Shown here in pieces: positions 1 to 9,048 of a stretch of 59,654 bases of DNA. Numbering within the stretch: position 1 is the stretch's first letter; each line of letters starts with the position of its first letter. Below the pieces are notes generated by a model, which saw nothing but the letters and a program-made list of their open reading frames with translations, was not told the DNA's origin and did not search any database. Made by a program: the position numbers and the translations under genes. The stretch is from an uncultured Prevotellaceae bacterium (GTDB taxonomy: Bacteria > Bacteroidota > Bacteroidia > Bacteroidales > Bacteroidaceae), in NCBI GenBank assembly GCA_900316445.1, contig ONCZ01000038.1, positions 1-59,654 on the forward strand, given 5' to 3'.

Positions 1-43
1 GGCTGTCTGTAATTCCATATTTGCATATCTTTTAAAATGAATA

Positions 44-76
44 TGCAAAGGTACTGACTTTTCAAATACGAGTCAA
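44..76 (-). promoter_or_regulatory. Candidate Bacteroidetes promoter reading leftward out of the window
   Basis: On the minus strand a -7 box TACCTTTG (53 to 46) is preceded by TTG (76 to 74) with 20 bases between, which matches the Bacteroidetes TTTG-N19-21-TAnnTTTG promoter form. It would drive a gene to the left of base 44, outside the window. Confidence 0.45.
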
Positions 77-99
77 GGCGTCACAGCGGATACGCTTAC

Positions 100-216
100 A
101 ACCGAGGGAGGGATGAAGGGAGGGATATGGGAGAGATGACGGGAGGAATCAAGGGAGGGATGAAATTGCAATTTTCCTTTGTTTAAAGGCTTTTCGAGCG
201 AAGGACGGGAGGGATG
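100..216. repeat. Purine-rich GGGAGGGATGAA imperfect repeats
   Basis: The plus strand carries several imperfect copies of GGGAGGGATGA (about 104-115, 117-126, 153-163, 207-217), mixed with GGGAGAGATGACGGGAGG. The G-runs could allow quadruplex folding in DNA or RNA; that is inference. The opposite strand has a 64-codon open frame (73-267), but its protein is low-complexity Pro/Ser/His and I do not support it as a gene. Nothing else coding is visible in 1-440. Confidence 0.6.
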
Positions 217-298
217 AAGACTTTTTTTGAAAATTCTATCATTTTTATCAGAAATCGTCAAGCACATCTAAAATCGTTTGACCTAATCTGCTTGATGA

Positions 299-335
299 TT
301 CCCACTTTGGGAATGGAATGTTCCCACACTGGGAA
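299..335. promoter_or_regulatory. Two palindromes TTCCCAnnnTGGGAA, possible operator
   Basis: Two 15-base palindromes, TTCCCACTTTGGGAA (299-313) and TTCCCACACTGGGAA (321-335), have centres 22 bases apart, about two helical turns. A third half-site TTGGGAA lies at 351-357. Such phased twin palindromes are typical of dimeric repressor sites. They lie 60-90 bases upstream of the promoter at 392-423, in front of the KilA-N remnant. Function is inferred. Confidence 0.5.
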
Positions 336-391
336 CTAAGCATTACCTTCTTGGGAATAAATACTTTTCCTATGAAATAATAGCCGAAACG

Positions 392-423
392 TTTGGCAGA
401 ATGGAAATTAAACACTATCTTTG
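392..423 (+). promoter_or_regulatory. Promoter of the KilA-N remnant
   Basis: TTTG (392-395), 20 bases, TATCTTTG (416-423): a full match to the Bacteroidetes sigma-ABfr consensus. The ATG at 443 follows 20 bases downstream. It may also supply transcription of the PL9 gene at 700, for which I see no closer promoter. Confidence 0.65.
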
Positions 424-442
424 CACTCATAAACTATAAATA

Positions 443-679
443 ATGAATATGTCAAAAAGAAATATGATAACGGTCAGAGATGTGAACATCCGAACGATAC
501 AGAAAGATGGTGTTGATTATATCAGTCTTACTGACTTCGCAAAGCAGAAAAACATCATTGATCCCAATGGTGTTATAGCAAGATTATGTGACTATCAACG
601 AACTGATCTGTCTCGCTAATATGGAATAACTTTTCACCGAAAAGACAGCAGGCTGTTCTGCGGGAGGTACATTATTAGT
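443..679 (+). pseudogene. Decayed KilA-N domain protein gene
   Basis: The intact frame 443-619 encodes 58 residues beginning MNMSKRNMITVRDVNI and containing VDYISLTDFAKQKN, which resembles the start of Bacteroidetes KilA-N (phage-type DNA-binding) proteins. After about codon 50 the frame leaves the family, but the +1 frame reads ATINELICLANME, like the motif these proteins carry near their C-terminus, and a further frame at 619-679 reads KRQQAVLREVHY, like the last helix. I infer a large internal deletion plus frame changes in a gene that was normally some 250-300 residues. The promoter is still in place. A functional 58-residue peptide cannot be excluded. Family call from memory of motifs, moderate certainty. 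Confidence 0.55.
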
Positions 680-699
680 AACTCAAACTATAAACAATT

Positions 700-3600
700 A
701 TGAAAAAATATCTACTATCCTTTTTTGCAATGGCTTTAATAGCCATAAGTGCAAAAGCTCAGATAGTTGCAGAGATCGACTGGACATCTATGTCTGCCTA
801 TTATAATGACATGTGGTATTCCGACGAATGCAAAGTAACTGTTACTAAGGGGCAGGGGCTGGTCATTGAGTCTACTCCTGCTGACGGTGCTAATTACTGG
901 GAGCCTCAGGTTCCAATGATTGGTCATATTCCTGCAATCACTAAGGGTGGGCAGTATCAGGTGAAGTTTACTGTTGACGCTCCTGCTTCTGGTGAGATTC
1001 GTCTCGACTTCTGCAGTTGGGATGGAACAGGTGCAACAGTGTCCAAGATCATTGAGATTACTGCTGGTGAAGCTGAATATATTGTCAACTTCAACTATTA
1101 TCCCACAGAGTGCGTTGACGCCATGATCTTTTACCAGTGTGGTAAAATCCCAGGAAGGCATATAATCAAGAATGTGCAGGTTCTTAGTAAGAACCAAATG
1201 AACCTGAACCCCACGGTATATTATGCATCGCCAACAGGCACCGATGCTGAGGGCACATCGAAATCTGCACCAGGCAATCTTTTCGAGATGACCTGGAAAC
1301 TCAAGGCTGGTGACGAACTGATTCTACTTGATGGTCAGTATGATTTGTCAGAAACTTGGTGGATTAATTTGAAAGGCACACCAACAGCCCACATCATCAT
1401 CCATGCTGATGAGAACGCGACACCTATATTGGATTTCCGTAATCAGTCTGATGGCCTTGGCGTTGGACTGCAGGGTGAATATACGCACTTGAAAGGCATC
1501 ACCATTCGTTATGCAGCACATATTGGTATTTGGAATTTTGGATCATATAATATCCTTGAATGTCTTGACGTTTATGGTAATTACGACACAGGCATCCAAA
1601 ACGTTGATGGGGGCCATAATATGATTATTAACTGCGACTCACATGATAACTTCGACTATAAACATCTGTTGGATGATGGTTCACTCGACTATGGTGGCAA
1701 TGCAGACGGCTTTGCAGACAAGTGGGGTAAGGAACCTTATTCCAGTAACGTCTATATTGGTTGTCGTGCTTGGAACAACTCCGATGATGGATTTGATTTT
1801 TGGGAACGTATATCGGGGGAAAAGCCAACTGTGGTTATTAATTGCATCTCCTATCATAACGGACCTGAGACCTACGACATGACAAAACATCCACGCCTTG
1901 CACTCGATAAGGAGTGGCTCAACAAGTGTGGTGAAACATTATCGGCCTATAAGAATTATGGTAACGGAAATGGCTTTAAGCTTGGCGGTTATGGTACAAT
2001 ACACAATGTTGAACTCTATCGCTGTCAGGCAGTGGGAAATCGCAACAATGGCTTTGACCAGAATGATAATGCAGGCAAAATGAAAGTCATCAATTGCATG
2101 GCATATCAAAACGGTTACAATTATGGTTTTTACCGTTCAAATCCATTTTCACTCGATATCCATAATTGCATCAGTCTTGAGCCTACAGGCCATCCTAACA
2201 ATCATTTTTGGACGGGAGAACCAAATAATGTCACCCAGTCACATAATTCTTGGAATGACGGTTTCTCAGTCTCTGCCTCAGATTTTGAGAATCTTGATGT
2301 GAAGAATCTCATCATAGCGCCCCGCAATGCCGATGGTTCGCTACCAGAAACACAATTGTTCCATCTGAAACCAACAGCCACTCACTTAATTGATGAGGGA
2401 ATCATCTACCCAGCCTCTATTTTCGAAGGTGATGAGATTGCTAATTTTGTGGATTTCAAAGGAGCAGCCCCAGATCTTGGTTGTTATGAATACGAGGGAA
2501 CCGATGTAAGCAACAATGAACAAGAGCTATCACTATTAAAAGTGAGTTATGATGGTCTTAACGAATTCCCCTATCTCGGACTCTTTTATGATGAGGGTAC
2601 GGGTGCAAAACTTGAGATGGTCCCTGACGGTGTTGCCATCACCAACCCTCGACGGCAAGACAATCATTGGGATACCCAGTCACAAGTTACCGATGACTGC
2701 TTGACACTAGAGAAAGGTCATAGCTACATTGTCCGTTTGACCCTAAAGGCTCCTTCTGACGGTACATATCAGGTACAGTTAGGAAATTGGAATACAGGAA
2801 CATGTGCCCAATATGCAGTTTCTGTTACAGCCAGAAATGAATGGCAGATAATCGATGTTGAGTTCCCAAATTTCGACGGATTCGTAGATGGTGATGGTTG
2901 CGTCGTATTCCTGAATGGTTGGGTTGTGGGTACCACTATCCTCAAAAAGATAGAGATTCTTGAACTCAAAAGGCCTATTATTACTGCCAAGAACATAACA
3001 ATGACTTACGGCAGTGAGATACCAGAGCTGACATGTTATGCCCAATGGATTACTGGCGAATTGGGTGGTACACCAAAACTCTCGACAACAGTTACAAAAA
3101 CATCGCCTGTTGGAACATATCCAATTAAAATAGAAAAGGGTACGATAACAAATGAAGATGTCAGTTTCGTAGATGGCACGCTGACCATTACCCAGGCTCC
3201 ACTGACTGTAAGCGTACAGGATGTGATCATCAGTCGTGGGGAAGCAATTCCATCATTCACTCTGATTTATGATGGCTTTCGCAACAATGACACAGAGGAA
3301 ACAGCCTTTACAAAGAAACCAACAGCGAAAACTTATGCTCAGAGTGACTCACCTGCAGGTGTTTACGACATTTATTTGAACGGTGGTGAAGCGCCCAATT
3401 ATGCACTAACCTATTACCCTAACAAGCTAACTATCCTTTCAGCTTCTGGAGATAAGTGGCGTGACCTGAATTTCAAGCGGCAGATAACCCATCCGCAGCC
3501 AATGACGGGATTGGTTTTACGACCATATAAAGCTGAAGAGCTACATAATACTTATGGACAAAGCATACAATTGGAGTATGATTATTATCTGCCATGCGAT

Positions 3601-4848
3601 ATTGTTAAAGGTTGTAAGGAGGACGGAACCATTATCTACGATTGGAGTTCTTTCGATGCTGCTCTCAACGATGTGGCAAGCCGTGGGCATCAATTGGTTC
3701 CACGTTTCCGTTACGTGTGGCCAGGATCAGGCCCTACTACTGTACCTGATTATATCAAACAGTTACCAGACTATCATGAGACTTATTCTGATGTTGATGG
3801 TGAAGGCCCTACTTTTTATCCAGACTGGAGCAATGCAGAACTTCAGCGCTTTACGCTACAATTCTATACTGACTTTTTCAAGCGATATGCCCACGATCCT
3901 CGATTGGCATTTATACAAATTGGTTTTGGCCACTGGGCGGAATATCACATATATCCGACGCCTGTTGAATACGGCAAAAACTTTCCTTCATTAGAATACC
4001 AAAAGAAATTCCTTATCCACTTGAGTGAAGTATCCGATGGAATGCCTTGGCTTGTTTCCAAAAATGCAGGTGACAATTCTCCTATACCTGATGATGACGA
4101 ATTGTTGGCACTTCGTTTTGGCCTGTTCGAAGATTCCTTTATGGGAGAATTCTTCCTAAATGGCGGATACAAGGTGGCGTGGAACGGCTTGGGAGGCGAA
4201 ACCCGTTGGCAAATTGGTGCCGTTGGAGGAGAAATAGGGCCTAGCTACGAGGAGTGTTATAATTTCCTAAATCCAGAAGGCTTATATGGGCACTTCTACG
4301 AAGAATTTGCTTCTAAATACCATGTCACATTTATGGGAGGCAATTGTGCACCAGATAATCCCAATGGAACACCAGAACGAATCAAGCAAGTATCAATGGC
4401 CACAGGCTATCGGTTCGTTGTGAAGAAATGTGCTACTGATGGCAAAAGCACTCTGCTGCTTGTGAGCAACGAAGGCATTGCCCCCATCTATCGTGATGCC
4501 TATTTTGCCATTGGCGATGTCCGTTCAAAAACATCATTAAAAGGATTGTTGCCAAATGAAGAAAGATGGATAGAAATTGCAGCGGTACCACATTCAGATG
4601 GAGAAGATATAAAGATTGTCAGTGACCATATTCTTCCACAACAAGAAATTGAATTTGAAGTCAAGATTGAGGGTGATGCGAATGGCGATGGTCTAGTAAA
4701 TGCTGCAGACATTGTAGAGGTGGTAAATGCTATTAATGGCAAGGAATCTGCCAACTTCAAACATAGCAATGCGGATATGAATAAGAATGGAATTATTGAT
4801 AAAACGGACATCGACATGATTGTAATATGTATCTTTGCAACAGATTAA
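700..4848 (+). CDS. Secreted multi-modular PL9 pectate lyase with DUF4832-like and dockerin-like modules
   Basis: 1382 residues. Order seen: signal peptide (1-21, cleavage after AKA); carbohydrate-binding-like beta-sandwich (about 22-165); right-handed beta-helix (about 172-580); second beta-sandwich (about 600-755); two MBG-type Ig-like repeats (about 757-915); a module like DUF4874/DUF4832 glycosidase-like proteins (917 to about 1300); type I dockerin-like EF-hand pair (1325-1382, GDANGDGLVNAADI and ADMNKNGIIDKTDI). The helix has the PL9 signature: NADGFADK (334-341), RAWNNSDDGFDFW (356-368) with the calcium-binding Asp cluster, and GNGNGFKLGG (421-430), in which K427 is the likely catalytic lysine by analogy with Erwinia Pel9. 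Predicted to cleave polygalacturonan or a related uronan at the cell surface or outside. Base composition is more AT-rich than the next gene. The GH51 gene follows 13 bases downstream, suggesting an operon for pectin and arabinan side chains. The PL9 call is firm; the role of the DUF4832 module is unknown. Confidence 0.8.
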   Translation: MKKYLLSFFAMALIAISAKAQIVAEIDWTSMSAYYNDMWYSDECKVTVTKGQGLVIESTPADGANYWEPQVPMIGHIPAITKGGQYQVKFTVDAPASGEIRLDFCSWDGTGATVSKIIEITAGEAEYIVNFNYYPTECVDAMIFYQCGKIPGRHIIKNVQVLSKNQMNLNPTVYYASPTGTDAEGTSKSAPGNLFEMTWKLKAGDELILLDGQYDLSETWWINLKGTPTAHIIIHADENATPILDFRNQSDGLGVGLQGEYTHLKGITIRYAAHIGIWNFGSYNILECLDVYGNYDTGIQNVDGGHNMIINCDSHDNFDYKHLLDDGSLDYGGNADGFADKWGKEPYSSNVYIGCRAWNNSDDGFDFWERISGEKPTVVINCISYHNGPETYDMTKHPRLALDKEWLNKCGETLSAYKNYGNGNGFKLGGYGTIHNVELYRCQAVGNRNNGFDQNDNAGKMKVINCMAYQNGYNYGFYRSNPFSLDIHNCISLEPTGHPNNHFWTGEPNNVTQSHNSWNDGFSVSASDFENLDVKNLIIAPRNADGSLPETQLFHLKPTATHLIDEGIIYPASIFEGDEIANFVDFKGAAPDLGCYEYEGTDVSNNEQELSLLKVSYDGLNEFPYLGLFYDEGTGAKLEMVPDGVAITNPRRQDNHWDTQSQVTDDCLTLEKGHSYIVRLTLKAPSDGTYQVQLGNWNTGTCAQYAVSVTARNEWQIIDVEFPNFDGFVDGDGCVVFLNGWVVGTTILKKIEILELKRPIITAKNITMTYGSEIPELTCYAQWITGELGGTPKLSTTVTKTSPVGTYPIKIEKGTITNEDVSFVDGTLTITQAPLTVSVQDVIISRGEAIPSFTLIYDGFRNNDTEETAFTKKPTAKTYAQSDSPAGVYDIYLNGGEAPNYALTYYPNKLTILSASGDKWRDLNFKRQITHPQPMTGLVLRPYKAEELHNTYGQSIQLEYDYYLPCDIVKGCKEDGTIIYDWSSFDAALNDVASRGHQLVPRFRYVWPGSGPTTVPDYIKQLPDYHETYSDVDGEGPTFYPDWSNAELQRFTLQFYTDFFKRYAHDPRLAFIQIGFGHWAEYHIYPTPVEYGKNFPSLEYQKKFLIHLSEVSDGMPWLVSKNAGDNSPIPDDDELLALRFGLFEDSFMGEFFLNGGYKVAWNGLGGETRWQIGAVGGEIGPSYEECYNFLNPEGLYGHFYEEFASKYHVTFMGGNCAPDNPNGTPERIKQVSMATGYRFVVKKCATDGKSTLLLVSNEGIAPIYRDAYFAIGDVRSKTSLKGLLPNEERWIEIAAVPHSDGEDIKIVSDHILPQQEIEFEVKIEGDANGDGLVNAADIVEVVNAINGKESANFKHSNADMNKNGIIDKTDIDMIVICIFATD

Positions 4849-4861
4849 AAAACTAACAAGT

Positions 4862-7408
4862 ATGAAAAGATATCTTTTGTTGGCAGTATTGGCGATTGGA
4901 ACGATTGCCCAGGCCCAGAATAATTATGAGATTACAGTTGAGAGCAAACAGCCCTCAGGAATCATTGACGAGATGCTTTATGGACAACTCTTTGAGCATA
5001 TCTATTTCAGTGCCAACAATGGTGTCTGGCAGGAACTGATACAGGAACGTTCCTTCGAGCCGGAGCAGTATCCGGGCATCCATCCGCGTGATGGCTATTT
5101 CGACGGATGGTTCATGGACGACGACTTGGTGCTACATTCACCTACCCGTTACGAGCAGCCACTCAAGATTGACAGCATAGACACCTGTGACTTTGACCTG
5201 ACCATGGACGTGAACTGGCGTTCATACAAATTAGCCAGACGCGCTTGGAGCGGGGGACTGATGGACATTCGTTTCGCTTTCCGCAACAAGGCTGACGGAG
5301 CGGCCTATTACCTGCGTATCCACGACCCCTACTATGAGAGCCGTCCCTTCAACCCCGGGCAGACTCAGGCACAGATAGAAGCAGCAAAGGAGGCTGAAGC
5401 ACGTACAAGACTCCAGCAGAGCACCACAGCCGATTTCTCAATCTGCACCATGGAAGAGCGCGAGATGCCTGGCTTCGGAGGGCGCACCCGTCGCATGAAT
5501 ACATTGGTACCAAAGATATCAGCCCCAGCCACGAAAGAGCAAATTGACGAAAACCAACTGTGGCACAAACTGCGTGTGGAGAGCCGTGGTAGCAAGGTGA
5601 CGGTGTTCTGGGACGGCAAGCAGGTACTGAACTACGACGGTCTGGAGAAAACCAATCGCAATTTCCTGACCTTCTGGGTCAACTATACCGAGGCCACCTA
5701 CCGCAACATCAAACTGACAGCAACTGACGGCAAGGTGCTCTTTGAGGGCATTCCTGGCGACGTTCAGATACCAGCCGTGGCACAGCAGTGGACTGCCTTC
5801 GGCGATGGCGGCAAGTATCGTCTGGTCAAGGACGATGCCGTGAACATGCGCTATTCGCAGGAGATTACAGCCAAGGCGGAGGCAGGCATCTTCCAAGGGC
5901 CGCAGAACATCATCTCTGGTGAAAAATATGTTGGTTCCATCTATGCCAAGGGTAATGGTGAACTCATTGTAGGACTGCGCAATGCGAATGGTCAGTTCGT
6001 GGCTCGGAAATCATTGGGCAAGGTAGGCAAGGAATGGAAGAAATATGCGTTTACGCTCGAACCACAGACCAACTGCGACGGCGATTTTGCCATCGTCGTG
6101 AAGGACGGTACGGTTCAGGTTGACATGGCGACCATGACCACTCAGACAGGTATTAATCTGGGTGGATTCCGTCCTGACATCCTGCAAGCAGTCAAGGAAC
6201 TGCACCCCACTTGTCTGCGTTGGCCAGGCGGTGGATACGTGGCACAGTACGACTGGAAATGGGGCATCGGCCCACAGGAGAAACGTGAGCGCTGGGCACA
6301 CTGGATGTGGATGGACTATGACCAGAACTGTTTCGGCACTGATGAATTCATACGCTTCTGTCGTGAGGTCAACAGCGAGCCAATCATCGTAGTGAGCGTC
6401 AAGTTCGAACGCCCTGCCGAAGAATACGACAGCATTCTTCAGGATGCCCTCCACTGGCTGCGCTACTGCAATGCCCCCGCCACCGACGAATGGGGTGCAA
6501 AGCGTGCTGCCAACGGGCATCCGGAACCTTACAATGTGAAATACTGGGAGATAGACAATGAGATGTGGGAGATGGGCATCGACCGCTATGAGAAGTGTGT
6601 GCGCGATTTCAGTACCGAGATGCGCAAGATAGACCCGTCCATCAAGATCATCGCCTGTGGCGGATTCCGGGAGGACGAGCAGTTCATTCAGCGTAGCGGA
6701 CAATATTTCGACTACCTGAGCCTGCACCACTATGAGCAGCAGGGTGGATATGCAACTGGTCCAGTACGTCTGGGACAGCAGTATGACCGCTATGCGCAGA
6801 TGATTGCCGATGGGCCTAATCCGAATATCAAACTGTTCATTTCCGAGTGGAACCTGAATAGCATCGACTGGCGCACAGGTCTGTTTGCTGGTGGATTCCT
6901 CAATATGTGCGAAGCCCGCGACGTGGTGGCGATGGGGGCTGCGGCACTGTTCATACGCCGTACCGATGCTCCAGACTGGAACAATGCCTTCATCAATTTC
7001 GACTATAAGGATATGTTCAAGGCACCGAACTGTCAGGTGACCGAACTCTGGTACGATCATTTCTCGAAGTACCGTCTAGCTTTCAGTGGTGAGACAGGCA
7101 ACCTGAGTGTGAGCACCACTATGGCAGAAAATGGTTCCGGAGTGATTGTGAAGGTGGTGAACCCCACAGAAGAGCCTGCCACCTTACGTATCAAAGGCGA
7201 TTGGACGGGCGTGAAGGATGCTGCATTCGAGTATTACGCCCCAGGTTCACTGACCGTGGCCAACAGCATGGAGAACAAGCATGCCGTTGCTCTCCAAAAA
7301 GCTACCCCTAAGACCGATGGCAATGATGTCGTGCTCTCCGTTCCCGCCCTCTCTGCAGGCGTGCTGACAATCAGTACTCAAACGACGAGCCGCCAAGGAA
7401 CTCCCTAA
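4862..7408 (+). CDS. Secreted GH51 alpha-L-arabinofuranosidase
   Basis: 848 residues from ATG 4862, which gives a clean signal peptide (MKRYLLLAVLAIGTIAQAQ); a start at 4835 would overlap the preceding gene and only add nine residues in front of it. GH51 enzymes hydrolyse terminal alpha-L-arabinofuranosyl residues from arabinan, arabinoxylan and pectin. The acid/base is E567 in WEIDNEMW (562-569) and the nucleophile E662 in ISEWN (660-664), the usual spacing. The family N-terminal strand SGIIDEMLYGQLFEHI is present, with an extra beta-sandwich module around residues 90-300 inserted before the catalytic barrel, and a C-terminal beta domain (about 740-840). The last nine codons run through the 3' end of the convergent nucleoside kinase gene, a 38-base overlap, as if the original stop had been lost. 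Confidence 0.9.
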   Translation: MKRYLLLAVLAIGTIAQAQNNYEITVESKQPSGIIDEMLYGQLFEHIYFSANNGVWQELIQERSFEPEQYPGIHPRDGYFDGWFMDDDLVLHSPTRYEQPLKIDSIDTCDFDLTMDVNWRSYKLARRAWSGGLMDIRFAFRNKADGAAYYLRIHDPYYESRPFNPGQTQAQIEAAKEAEARTRLQQSTTADFSICTMEEREMPGFGGRTRRMNTLVPKISAPATKEQIDENQLWHKLRVESRGSKVTVFWDGKQVLNYDGLEKTNRNFLTFWVNYTEATYRNIKLTATDGKVLFEGIPGDVQIPAVAQQWTAFGDGGKYRLVKDDAVNMRYSQEITAKAEAGIFQGPQNIISGEKYVGSIYAKGNGELIVGLRNANGQFVARKSLGKVGKEWKKYAFTLEPQTNCDGDFAIVVKDGTVQVDMATMTTQTGINLGGFRPDILQAVKELHPTCLRWPGGGYVAQYDWKWGIGPQEKRERWAHWMWMDYDQNCFGTDEFIRFCREVNSEPIIVVSVKFERPAEEYDSILQDALHWLRYCNAPATDEWGAKRAANGHPEPYNVKYWEIDNEMWEMGIDRYEKCVRDFSTEMRKIDPSIKIIACGGFREDEQFIQRSGQYFDYLSLHHYEQQGGYATGPVRLGQQYDRYAQMIADGPNPNIKLFISEWNLNSIDWRTGLFAGGFLNMCEARDVVAMGAAALFIRRTDAPDWNNAFINFDYKDMFKAPNCQVTELWYDHFSKYRLAFSGETGNLSVSTTMAENGSGVIVKVVNPTEEPATLRIKGDWTGVKDAAFEYYAPGSLTVANSMENKHAVALQKATPKTDGNDVVLSVPALSAGVLTISTQTTSRQGTP

Positions 7409-9032
7409 GCAGGGATGTAGGCGGAATCTGCGTTTCGGGGATGGGTTTGATGTAACGCAGGAACTTCAGCAGACGGTAGGCCTCAGCATACTCCGGACAG
7501 TTCTCCGGGACCTGCTCTAACACGGGCTCCGCCTGATGCTTGATGACGGCCAGTTCGAAGAGCATGGCCGTGTTGAACATCGCATCAGCATTCTCCTGGA
7601 AGGGGAATATCCACTTGTTCTCGCCAGCACGGACGGACGGCCAGCGGCGGATGGTCTCACGAGCCGTGACAGCACGATACTTATGGTCGCGGATGATACG
7701 GCGCAGCAGACGGTTGTCGGTGGTGGGGATGTAGTTGTGGTTGTCGAGTAAGATGGTGGTCAGCGCTGAGGCATAGACACGGAAGATCTGTTCGTTGGGA
7801 ATCTGCGCTGTCAGTTCGGGGTTCAGGGCGTGGATGCCCTCCACGACCAGTATCTCCTTCTCCTTCAACTGTAATTTCTTGCCGCTCTTCTGACTGGAGC
7901 CTGTGGGGAAGTCGTAACGCGGCAGCTCCACCTCTTCGCCTCGGAAGAGGGCCGAGAGCTGTTCGTTCAGCAGCGGCAGGTTCAGGGCGTGCAGGTTCTC
8001 GAAGTCGTAGTCGCCCTTCTCGTCGCGCGGCGTCTTGTCGCGGTCGAGGAAATAGTCGTCGAGCGAGATGCCGACGGGTTTGATGCCGTTGACGGCAAGC
8101 TGCACAGAGAGGCGCTTGCAGGTGGTGGTCTTTCCGCTCGACGAGGGTCCGGCAATCAGCACCAGCTTAATCCCTTTCTTACGGGCTATCTCGTCGGCTA
8201 TCTGCGCAATCTTCTTCTCCTGCAGGGCCTCCGACACCTGAATCAACTGCGAGGAATGGCCCTTGCCGATGACATCATTCAGGTCGCCGATGGTGCGCAG
8301 CCCAACGATGTTCTGCCACTGATGATGCTCCTTGAAGATGCTGAACATCTTATCCTGATGGGTCATCTCTCCCAGTTCGTCGGGATGCTCACGGGAAGGC
8401 AGACGCAGCAGCAGGCCGTCGTAGTATTTCTCCAGTCCGAAGAGATACAGCTGCGAGGTGTTCGTCAGCAGCGAACCGTAGTAATAGTCCACATAGCCGT
8501 CGATATCATAATAGGTGGTATAGAGACTGCCGATGCTCTTCAGCAGCTTCACCTTCGAACGGTTATGCAGGCTGTCGAAGAGTTCGATGGCCTCCAGGGT
8601 GGTCGTCTCGTGCCGGTGGATGGGCATCGCGGCATCGATGATCTCCTGCATCCGGCGGCGGATGGCACCGGCATCGTCGAGGGTGACCGGACGGCCGATG
8701 TTCAGATTCACATAATAACCGTTGGATACAGGGATGTCGATGGCCACCTTACAGGGGTCGAAGAGTTCGTGTGCAGCCTTGCAGAGCACGAAGAAGAGCG
8801 TCCTGGTATAGGCCCTATTGCCGCTCGACGAGGTGACATCCAGAAATTCCACCTGCTTCTGCTTGTATATCCGGAAGTGCATGCCTTCCACCTTATTATT
8901 AACATGTGCCGAGATGGGGCCGTACTTCATCTGAAGTCCCGACTGCTGATACACTTCCACGAGGTTTGCGCCTAAGGGAACCTCCACCGTCTTGCCATTA
9001 TTAAGGACAAGGATCTTGACTGTCTTCTCCAT
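7371..9032 (-). CDS. TGS-domain nucleoside kinase, uridine kinase family
   Basis: 553 residues. The N-terminus (1-65) resembles a TGS domain and the stretch to about 240 resembles the second additional domain of threonyl-tRNA synthetase (HRHETTTLEAIELF). The C-terminal half is a P-loop kinase of the uridine kinase/phosphoribulokinase family: Walker A GPSSSGKTTT (about residues 294-303), SLDDYFLDRDKTP, LPRYDFPTG and VVEGIHALNP. It probably phosphorylates uridine or cytidine in the cytoplasm. This TGS-kinase fusion is usual in Bacteroidetes and length is normal. The conserved C-terminal TSLLREFLGGSSF is intact, so the overlap with the GH51 gene probably reflects a change in the GH51 gene. The start is only 16 bases from the stop of the secreted protein gene upstream, so the two may be co-transcribed. 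Confidence 0.88.
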   Translation of the reverse strand: MEKTVKILVLNNGKTVEVPLGANLVEVYQQSGLQMKYGPISAHVNNKVEGMHFRIYKQKQVEFLDVTSSSGNRAYTRTLFFVLCKAAHELFDPCKVAIDIPVSNGYYVNLNIGRPVTLDDAGAIRRRMQEIIDAAMPIHRHETTTLEAIELFDSLHNRSKVKLLKSIGSLYTTYYDIDGYVDYYYGSLLTNTSQLYLFGLEKYYDGLLLRLPSREHPDELGEMTHQDKMFSIFKEHHQWQNIVGLRTIGDLNDVIGKGHSSQLIQVSEALQEKKIAQIADEIARKKGIKLVLIAGPSSSGKTTTCKRLSVQLAVNGIKPVGISLDDYFLDRDKTPRDEKGDYDFENLHALNLPLLNEQLSALFRGEEVELPRYDFPTGSSQKSGKKLQLKEKEILVVEGIHALNPELTAQIPNEQIFRVYASALTTILLDNHNYIPTTDNRLLRRIIRDHKYRAVTARETIRRWPSVRAGENKWIFPFQENADAMFNTAMLFELAVIKHQAEPVLEQVPENCPEYAEAYRLLKFLRYIKPIPETQIPPTSLLREFLGGSSFEY

Positions 9033-9048
9033 ACCACGTATCTCTTCG

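Noticed and set aside
73-267. Minus-strand 64-codon open frame over the purine repeats
   Set aside because: Low-complexity Pro/Ser/His product explained by the repeat; no start signal or relative known.
4835-4861. Earlier start for the GH51 gene
   Set aside because: It would place nine residues in front of a good signal peptide and overlap the PL9 stop; ATG 4862 fits better.
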